Of a stretch of DNA of 46,423 bases, positions 40,611-46,423 are shown one piece after another; within the stretch, counting starts at the first letter, position 1, and every line of letters begins with the position of its first letter. The translations under genes and the position numbers were made by a program. The notes beneath the pieces are model-generated. The model had not been told where the DNA came from, searched no databases, and worked only from the letters and a program-made list of their open reading frames with translations. Source of the stretch: DAOOKJ01 sp035385585 (lineage in GTDB: Bacteria; Patescibacteriota; Minisyncoccia; UBA6257); NCBI GenBank assembly GCA_035385585.1, contig DAOOKJ010000004.1:1-46423 (forward strand), given 5' to 3'.

Positions 40611-42074
40611 ATGAACCAAGGCTGCTCAAAAGCGAAAATTTTTCGCTTAAGTGGGGTGGCTTTTTTATTAGGGATAGTTTTAAGTTATTTTTTTTCTTTT
40701 AAAATTCTTCCTTTTATCTTTATAGGAGGAATTTTTTATTTTTCATTTGTCAAAACAAAATTTAAAAGTATTTCTTTTGTTATTTTAATTATTTTTATTA
40801 TTTTAAGTTTTATCTTTGGTTTTTTAAGATACAAAATAGTTTTAAATTCGTTTTTAAGAAAACCTGACTTATCTTCGTTTTCCAACATTACCTTTAAGGT
40901 AATTTCTAGTTTTCCCTTAGAGCAGTCTCAAAAATTAATTATTCAACCAAAAGTTCAATTTAATCAATTTAAGGCAGGAGTTGCTTATCTTGATTTAAAG
41001 CCAGATTATTTTAAGGGTGACTATTTAAAAATTCAAAGCGGAGAGATAGTAAATTTAGATGAGCCTTTTTATAGCGATGGACTATTGGTTTATTTTGAAG
41101 TTAAAAATCCAGCAGTTGAAAAAATAGCCACCAAATCAATCTTTAACCAAGCGTTTTTACTCAGAGAAAAAATCAAAAGCATTTTTAATTATTATTTAAA
41201 AGAACCCCAAGCCAGTTTATTAAATAGTTTAGTTTTTGGCCGTAAAGGAAATTTGAATAAAGAAATAGAAGAAAAAATAAATTTAGCAGGCCTTTCTCAT
41301 TTAATGGCGGTCTCTGGTTTGCACTTGGTACTTTTAATAAAAATCATTTCTGAATTCTTAAAATTTTTTCCCTTGACAAAAATTATAAAATTTTTGATTT
41401 TGATTTTATTTTTACTATTTTTCAGTCTTTTGGCTGGTTTTACTCCTTCTGTTTCAAGAGCCCTGATTATGGCCCTATTGGTAATATTTGCTGAATTAAA
41501 TTTTAGAATTTATGAACCTTTTAATTCCTTCCTTTTTACTTTATGTTTAATGACTTATTTAAATCCTCTGGCTCTATTTTATGATTTTGGTTTTCAGTTG
41601 TCGTTTTTAGCCACTTTTGGCATTATTTGTTTTAACCCGCTTTTTAGAGAACAAAAATTGTTTAAAGATTTAAAACTTCCCAATTTTCTGGAATCGTTTG
41701 AAGATACATTTTTAGCAAGTCTTTCCTCTTTAGTTCTGGTTTATCCTTGGATAATTTTTAAGACAGGTCAAATTATTGGTTTAGTAATGTTAAGCAATTT
41801 ATTAGTTGTGCCGATTATTTCTTACGTTTTAATTTTTGCTCTTTTTTTAATTATTTTTCATTTTTCCTATTTGTCGTCTTTGGTTTTGGGTTGGTTTTTA
41901 AACTTAATCTTAAGTTATATTTTAAAAGTAGTTAATTTCATTAGTTCCTTAAAGATTTTTGTTTTTTGGATTAACCCCAAAATAAGACCAATTTTTCTTT
42001 TAAGCTACATCTTTTTGTTTATCTTTTATATTAAACTAAAAAAAGGAATTTTATTTTTAGAAAAAAATGAATAA
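40611..42074 (+). CDS. comEC: ComEC/Rec2 membrane channel part
   Basis: A 487-aa polytopic membrane protein containing the Competence domain that carries single-stranded DNA across the cytoplasmic membrane. The hallmark segment is INLAGLSHLMAVSGLHLVLL (about 222-241), then SLLAGFTPSVSRALIMALL (about 275) and the C-terminal helix group. A soluble DUF4131-like region sits at about 75-175 after two membrane helices. The metallo-beta-lactamase domain usually fused at the C-terminus is encoded by the next gene, overlapping by 8 nt. The start follows the nrdG stop directly. Confidence 0.88.
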   Translation: MNQGCSKAKIFRLSGVAFLLGIVLSYFFSFKILPFIFIGGIFYFSFVKTKFKSISFVILIIFIILSFIFGFLRYKIVLNSFLRKPDLSSFSNITFKVISSFPLEQSQKLIIQPKVQFNQFKAGVAYLDLKPDYFKGDYLKIQSGEIVNLDEPFYSDGLLVYFEVKNPAVEKIATKSIFNQAFLLREKIKSIFNYYLKEPQASLLNSLVFGRKGNLNKEIEEKINLAGLSHLMAVSGLHLVLLIKIISEFLKFFPLTKIIKFLILILFLLFFSLLAGFTPSVSRALIMALLVIFAELNFRIYEPFNSFLFTLCLMTYLNPLALFYDFGFQLSFLATFGIICFNPLFREQKLFKDLKLPNFLESFEDTFLASLSSLVLVYPWIIFKTGQIIGLVMLSNLLVVPIISYVLIFALFLIIFHFSYLSSLVLGWFLNLILSYILKVVNFISSLKIFVFWINPKIRPIFLLSYIFLFIFYIKLKKGILFLEKNE

Positions 42075-42924
42075 GCATAAAAAAACTTTTTATTTTTTAG
42101 TATTTTTGGTAATTTTAAATTGCTTTTGTTGGGGAATAATTTTTGAGAGATTGCATTTTAAAGAAAAAGTGGCTTTTCTTGATGTTGGCCAGGGAGACAG
42201 TGAAATAATTATTAGTTCGGCCGCCAATATTTTAATTGACGCCGGTTCAAAAAAGGTTTTGACGGAATTATCGCAAATTCTACCGCTTTCCGACAAAACG
42301 ATTGATGTTTTTATTCTCTCTCATCCGGATAAAGACCATTTTTTAGGAATTTTTGATATTTTAAACCATTACAAAGTAAAAACAGTGATATTAGAAGATA
42401 TTAGTGAAACCCAAACTCTTTTTCTTCAGTTTTTAGAGGAATTAAAAGAAAGAAAAATTCCAGTAATTTTAGCCAATAAACCTTTAAAAATCTATTGGCA
42501 AGAAGCAAATAAAATCTCTGTTTTTTCCACTAAATCTTTAAAACACAAAAGTTCTTCTCAAGATTCTTTAGTTACCATGTATAATTTTTACCAAAATGGT
42601 TTTCTTTTTACTGGCGATATTGACCAATATGTAGAGAATCAATTGGTGCCAATTTTAACAAATTTAAAGACAAAAGTAGAAGTTTTAAAAGTAAGTCATC
42701 ATGGTTCAAAATATTCTTCTTCTTTAGAATTTTTAAAATCTCTTAAACCAAAGTTTGCTGTCATTGAAACCGGACAAAATAGTTATGGCCATCCTCATCA
42801 AGAAGTTTTAGAGCGGTTGAAAGAAGTTGGGGCTGTAATTTTACGAACTGATTTAAATGGCTCAGTAATTTTTACCCTTAATGGCGAAAATTTGATTTAT
42901 TATTCAAAAAAAGATAAAATGTAA
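42067..42924 (+). CDS. ComEC-type metallo-beta-lactamase part
   Basis: A 285-aa protein equal to the C-terminal nuclease-like domain of ComEC, here as a separate gene with its own N-terminal membrane anchor (about 8-27). The fold signatures are AFLDVGQGDSEIII (about 37), LIDAGSKKVL, the metal-binding LSHPDKDHFLGIF (about 80-92), FLFTGDID (about 178) and VSHHGSKYSSSLEFLKSLKP (about 214). In the family, this domain may degrade the non-transported DNA strand. Split from the channel gene by a ATGA-like 8-nt overlap, so both products are probably made together. Confidence 0.88.
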   Translation: MNKHKKTFYFLVFLVILNCFCWGIIFERLHFKEKVAFLDVGQGDSEIIISSAANILIDAGSKKVLTELSQILPLSDKTIDVFILSHPDKDHFLGIFDILNHYKVKTVILEDISETQTLFLQFLEELKERKIPVILANKPLKIYWQEANKISVFSTKSLKHKSSSQDSLVTMYNFYQNGFLFTGDIDQYVENQLVPILTNLKTKVEVLKVSHHGSKYSSSLEFLKSLKPKFAVIETGQNSYGHPHQEVLERLKEVGAVILRTDLNGSVIFTLNGENLIYYSKKDKM

Positions 42925-42937
42925 GTAAATTACTTTT

Positions 42938-44344
42938 ATGGAACGAATTTGGATTAAAGAAACACAAAAATATCTAAATCAGGAAATTACTCTTTTTGGC
43001 TGGGTTGACTCTAGGCGCGATCATGGCAAAATTATTTTTATTGATTTAAGAGATAAAACCGGCATTGTTCAATTGGTTTTTACCTCCTACAACAAAGAAT
43101 TATATCAAGAGGCGGAAAAATTAAGGAGTGAATGGGTAATAAAAGTTTCCGGAAAAGTGAATCTGAGGCCTAAAGAAATGATGAATCCAAAAATTCTAAC
43201 CGGTGAATTTGAAATAGAAGTCAATAATTTAGAAATTCTTTCTCAAGCAAAAACCCTTCCTTTCGATATTTCTTCTAATGGTAAAGAAATTAGTGAAGAG
43301 TTAAGATTAAAATACCGTTATTTGGATTTAAGAAGGGAAAGACTAAAAGAAAATATTTTAGAGCGCGCTAAAACAATTAAATTCATTCGCGATTTTTTAT
43401 CAGCGAAAGATTTTGTTGAAATAGAAACCCCAAATTTAACAAAATCAACTCCGGAGGGCGCAAGGGACTATGTTGTGCCTTCGCGCCTGGAGCCGGGCAA
43501 ATTTTACGCCTTACCTCAAAGCCCCCAGCAATACAAACAACTTTTAATGGTTAGCGGTTTTGAACGTTATTTTCAAATAGCCCGTTGTTTTCGCGATGAA
43601 GATACAAGAGGAGACCGCCAGCCAGAGTTTACTCAATTGGATTTAGAAATGGATTTTCCCGCTCAAGACGATGTTCTTTCGCTGGTAGAAAATATGTTGA
43701 AAGAGTTGGTAGAAAAAATTTATCCTGAGAAAAAAATTCAAAAATTTCCTTTCGAAAGATTAACTTATAAAGAAGTTATTCAAAAATATCAAACTGATAA
43801 ACCAGATTTAAGAAAAAATAAAAATGACCCCAATGAACTTGCTTTTGTCTTTATAGTTGATTTTCCTCTTTTTGAGTGGAAGCAATCCGAAAATCGCTGG
43901 GATGCGGTGCACCATCCATTTACCAGACCCCAATTTAAAAACAGAGAGACAATAAAAGAGTTGATTGAAAGAATGAAAAAAGAGCCCCAGAATATTTTAG
44001 CCCATCAATACGATCTTGTTTTAAATGGTTATGAAATTGGCGGAGGTTCCTTAAGAATTAATGAACCAGAATTATTAGAGAGTGTTTTTGAAATTTTAGG
44101 TCATCTTAAAGAATCAGTTAATCAAAAATTTGGTCATTTAATAGAGGCTTTTAGTTTTGGCGCTCCTCCTCATGGCGGAATTGCCATTGGCTTGGACAGA
44201 TTAATAATGATTTTAAGAAACGAATCCTCAATTAGGGAAGTAATCGCCTTTCCTAAAACCGGCGATGCTAGAGATTTAATGATGAACGCCCCTTCATCTC
44301 TTGATGAGGCGCAACTTAAAGAATTACATCTGAAAATAACTTAG
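42938..44344 (+). CDS. aspS: Aspartyl-tRNA synthetase lacking the GAD insert
   Basis: A 468-aa class II synthetase. The OB-fold anticodon domain (about 1-105) has ITLFGWVDSRRDHGKIIFIDL. Motif 2 is FQIARCFRDEDTRGDRQPEF (about 212-231) and motif 3 is GGIAIGLDRLIMIL (about 413). These are of bacterial AspRS type. The bacterial GAD insertion of about 120 aa, which should follow SDKPDLR, is absent: TDKPDLRKNKNDPNELAF runs straight into FIVDFPLFEW. This accounts for 468 instead of about 590 aa. It could charge tRNA-Asn as well if no AsnRS exists. Confidence 0.93.
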   Translation: MERIWIKETQKYLNQEITLFGWVDSRRDHGKIIFIDLRDKTGIVQLVFTSYNKELYQEAEKLRSEWVIKVSGKVNLRPKEMMNPKILTGEFEIEVNNLEILSQAKTLPFDISSNGKEISEELRLKYRYLDLRRERLKENILERAKTIKFIRDFLSAKDFVEIETPNLTKSTPEGARDYVVPSRLEPGKFYALPQSPQQYKQLLMVSGFERYFQIARCFRDEDTRGDRQPEFTQLDLEMDFPAQDDVLSLVENMLKELVEKIYPEKKIQKFPFERLTYKEVIQKYQTDKPDLRKNKNDPNELAFVFIVDFPLFEWKQSENRWDAVHHPFTRPQFKNRETIKELIERMKKEPQNILAHQYDLVLNGYEIGGGSLRINEPELLESVFEILGHLKESVNQKFGHLIEAFSFGAPPHGGIAIGLDRLIMILRNESSIREVIAFPKTGDARDLMMNAPSSLDEAQLKELHLKIT

Positions 44345-44357
44345 CGACTAATTATTT

Positions 44358-46115
44358 ATGTTTAGGCAGAAACGATGGTTATTATTTCTTATTGTTAGTT
44401 TGACATTGGTTTCTGGCTATTTCTTTTATTATTATAAAAATTTTGTTCCAAGAGAAGAAACCCAAACAATTGAAGAGGCAGAAAAGTTAGAAATTTCCGC
44501 CGGTGTTGTTCCTCATCATCTTCTAGCCGAAGAATTGATTAACAACTTTTTTAAAGAATTAAACAATTTTTCTTCTCCTGAAACAGTTATTTTGTTTTCT
44601 CCTGATCATTATAATCAAACCGCTTTAACTGGCGGTCGTTTTATTACTGTTTCTTCTAAAACAGACATTGAGCAAGAAACTAAACTGTCAGAAATTATCA
44701 GTGTTTTGACTCAGAACCCTTCAGTGAAAGTTAATAATTTCAGTGTTAGTCAAGACCAAGGAGTAATAAATCTAATGCCATTTTTCAAAAAGTATTTGCC
44801 AAAAGCTAAAATTATTCCTGTTTTGATTTCTCCTTTAGCCACACAAGAAGAAGTAAGAACATTAGTAGAAGAATTAAATCAGGTTATTCCTAATAATACT
44901 ATTTTTTTAGCAAGTGTTGACTTTTCTCATTATCTCCCTTTGCCTCTTCTTCTCTTGCACGATGTGAAATCTATAAGAACTCTTATTAATTTCGAAGAAA
45001 CAGAGTTTCAAAATTTAGATGTTGATTCTTGGCAAGCGCTTTACGCCATAAGATATTTTGCCAAACTCAGGCAAACTGAAGAATCTAAAACGATTGGCCA
45101 TAAAACCAATTATGATTTTATTGAATCTTTACCAGAAAATTCTTTATTGAACAAAGAAGGCGGAGTTTCTTATTATTCAGTTATTTTTAAGAAAGGAGCA
45201 AAACAAGAGATATCGCAAAATTCAATTCTTTTTGTTGGCGATATAATGATGGCTCGAGGGGTCGCTCAACTATTAAATAAATATGGTTTAGATTATCCTT
45301 ATAAAAAAATTAAAAATATATTTAGAGGAATAGATATTGTCTATGGAAATTTAGAAGGGCCAATTATGGCGAATGCGGCGCCAGTTTCCTTGCATTCAGT
45401 AAATTTTGCCTATCCACCGGAGATTGCAGAACTGCTAAAAAATTTAGGTTTTACAGTTTTAAATATCGCCAATAATCATACAAAGGATAAAGGCAGTCAA
45501 GGTTTAGAAGAGACGAGAAAATATCTTAAGGAAAATAATATTTATTCTTTAGGAGATTATCAGAGTTGCGATTCTAAATACTATTTTCAAAAAGATAATG
45601 TCGTTCTTATCGGCGCCAACTTAACTTATGGCAATTATGATTGTGTTGAAGAAATTTTAGAAAATGTAGAAAAACTTAAGCAAGAGAATCCTAATCTATA
45701 TATTATTGTGACCCCTCATTGGGGAGAAGAATATACACCCTTTCCCACCAAATTTCAGGAAAATACCGGTCATAAATTTATAGATAAAGGAGTTGATGCG
45801 GTTATTGGTCACCATCCTCATGTTGTGCAATTAGTAGAAGAATATAAAGAAAAACCAATTTTTTATTCTTTGGGAAATTTTGTTTTTGATATGTATTTTT
45901 CCAAAGAAGTGCAGCAAGAACTCGCTGTTGGAATGGAACTCAATCCCAGAGAAGCGATTTTTTATTTAATCCCAATTAAAAGCGAAAGAAGTCAATTATC
46001 CCTTATGAATGGCGATGAAACTTCAGAGTTTTTAGCTTGGCTGTCTAAAATTAGCAGTTCTACTTTGAAAGATTCAATTCAAAATGGTATGATAAAAATA
46101 AGTTTAACTAAATAA
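44358..46115 (+). CDS. Memo-like domain fused to CapA-like domain
   Basis: A 585-aa membrane-anchored, probably exported protein. A signal anchor lies at about 8-26. The first domain (about 45-275) resembles Memo/AmmeMemoRadiSam protein B, with AGVVPHHLLAEELI, VILFSPDHYNQT and ASVDFSHYLPLP, containing the His residues of its putative metal site. The second domain (about 285-580) resembles CapA/PgsA, the poly-gamma-glutamate capsule protein, a metallophosphatase-like fold: SILFVGDIMMARGV, VYGNLEGPI, NIANNHTKDKGSQGLEET, VTPHWGEEY and VIGHHPHVVQ, then FYSLGNFVFD. The combined function is unknown; an envelope role is likely. Confidence 0.85.
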   Translation: MFRQKRWLLFLIVSLTLVSGYFFYYYKNFVPREETQTIEEAEKLEISAGVVPHHLLAEELINNFFKELNNFSSPETVILFSPDHYNQTALTGGRFITVSSKTDIEQETKLSEIISVLTQNPSVKVNNFSVSQDQGVINLMPFFKKYLPKAKIIPVLISPLATQEEVRTLVEELNQVIPNNTIFLASVDFSHYLPLPLLLLHDVKSIRTLINFEETEFQNLDVDSWQALYAIRYFAKLRQTEESKTIGHKTNYDFIESLPENSLLNKEGGVSYYSVIFKKGAKQEISQNSILFVGDIMMARGVAQLLNKYGLDYPYKKIKNIFRGIDIVYGNLEGPIMANAAPVSLHSVNFAYPPEIAELLKNLGFTVLNIANNHTKDKGSQGLEETRKYLKENNIYSLGDYQSCDSKYYFQKDNVVLIGANLTYGNYDCVEEILENVEKLKQENPNLYIIVTPHWGEEYTPFPTKFQENTGHKFIDKGVDAVIGHHPHVVQLVEEYKEKPIFYSLGNFVFDMYFSKEVQQELAVGMELNPREAIFYLIPIKSERSQLSLMNGDETSEFLAWLSKISSSTLKDSIQNGMIKISLTK

Positions 46116-46119
46116 AAAT

Positions 46120-46423
46120 ATGAAGAAAACAAAAATTATTATAGGAATTGTAGCGATTTTAGTTGCGATTAGCGCTGGATTTCTTTTACGCTCAAAGATG
46201 ATTTCTAATGTTCCTTTTGAATCTCCAGCGGTTATTTCGCCTACTTCAACTTTACCTTTCTCTCTTAAGGTAAAATCCGCCTCTGCTAAACAATTAATTT
46301 CTTCAGAGAACCTTGAACTAAAACCTTTACAAGTTAGTCCAATTATTCCGCCTTATTCTTTACCATTAGATATTTCAAAAATTCAAAATATTCAAAGGGT
46401 TTCCGAGTATTTAAATTTATCAG
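46120..46423 (+). CDS. N-terminal part of an exported protein, cut by the window end
   Basis: The window shows 101 codons and runs off the end. The start MKKTKIIIGIVAILVAISAGF is a signal peptide or signal anchor (residues about 5-21). A Ser/Pro/Thr-rich stretch follows (PAVISPTSTLPF, then IIPPYSLPLDISKIQNIQ). The PPYSLPLDISKI context resembles the start of DUF3160-type proteins, but this is a weak call from a short piece. It is 4 nt downstream of the Memo-CapA gene, so it probably belongs to the same run. Confidence 0.6.
   Translation, partial: MKKTKIIIGIVAILVAISAGFLLRSKMISNVPFESPAVISPTSTLPFSLKVKSASAKQLISSENLELKPLQVSPIIPPYSLPLDISKIQNIQRVSEYLNLS

Overview
The window is AT-rich, gene-dense DNA from a small-genome bacterium. 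The protein set, the scarcity of Shine-Dalgarno sequences, several promoters lying very close to start codons, and the mix of compact housekeeping genes with odd variants (hinge-less SMC, AspRS without its GAD insert, intein in the ribonucleotide reductase) suggest Patescibacteria/CPR, probably Parcubacteria-like. That placement is inference from style and protein resemblance, not from an rRNA. UGA acts as a normal stop (ileS ends in TGA), so the recoded Gracilibacteria type is unlikely.

Layout. 1-5472 (+): tRNA-Arg(CCG), an endonuclease Q-like repair nuclease, a small membrane protein, a membrane-anchored and partly degenerate Clp-type AAA+ protein, a half-size MFS-like protein and a Nudix hydrolase. 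5479-7541 (-): smpB, ssrA (tmRNA), a large nested inverted repeat, then infC-rpmI-rplT. The 5' end of tmRNA overlaps the 3' end of smpB. 7582-17539 (+): argS, ileS, rpmF, nusB, rnc, a short SMC-like ATPase, a KH-domain protein, trmD and a small unknown. 17648-24667 (+): rpoB and rpoC, with a strong hairpin between them. 24699-30065 (+): uppS, an HtrA protease, a ClpB-like disaggregase and a polytopic membrane protein. 30006-31593 (-): pth and an LCP-family protein. 31698-36824 (+): lepB, hisS, rpsU, ybeY, ftsA, ftsZ. 36841-46423 (+): intein-containing nrdD, nrdG, a comEC split into two genes, aspS, a Memo-CapA fusion and the start of one more exported protein.

How the genes fit together. Most of the window is information processing: four aminoacyl-tRNA synthetases, RNA polymerase, ribosomal proteins, trans-translation, and RNA processing. 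The rest covers the cell envelope and division (uppS, LCP, lepB, ftsA/ftsZ), proteostasis (HtrA, ClpB, Clp paralogue), anaerobic deoxynucleotide synthesis (nrdDG) and DNA uptake (comEC). Class III NrdD/NrdG indicate that dNTPs can be made without oxygen.

Signals worth most attention: the pore-degenerate membrane Clp paralogue, an Asp-to-Asn change in the FtsZ catalytic loop, the hinge-less SMC, the ssrA/smpB overlap with the nested repeat next to it, a 15-bp perfect inverted repeat around the smpB start codon, and structured leaders before rpmF, khpA, trmD and rpoC. No rRNA, CRISPR array, insertion sequence or prophage was seen.
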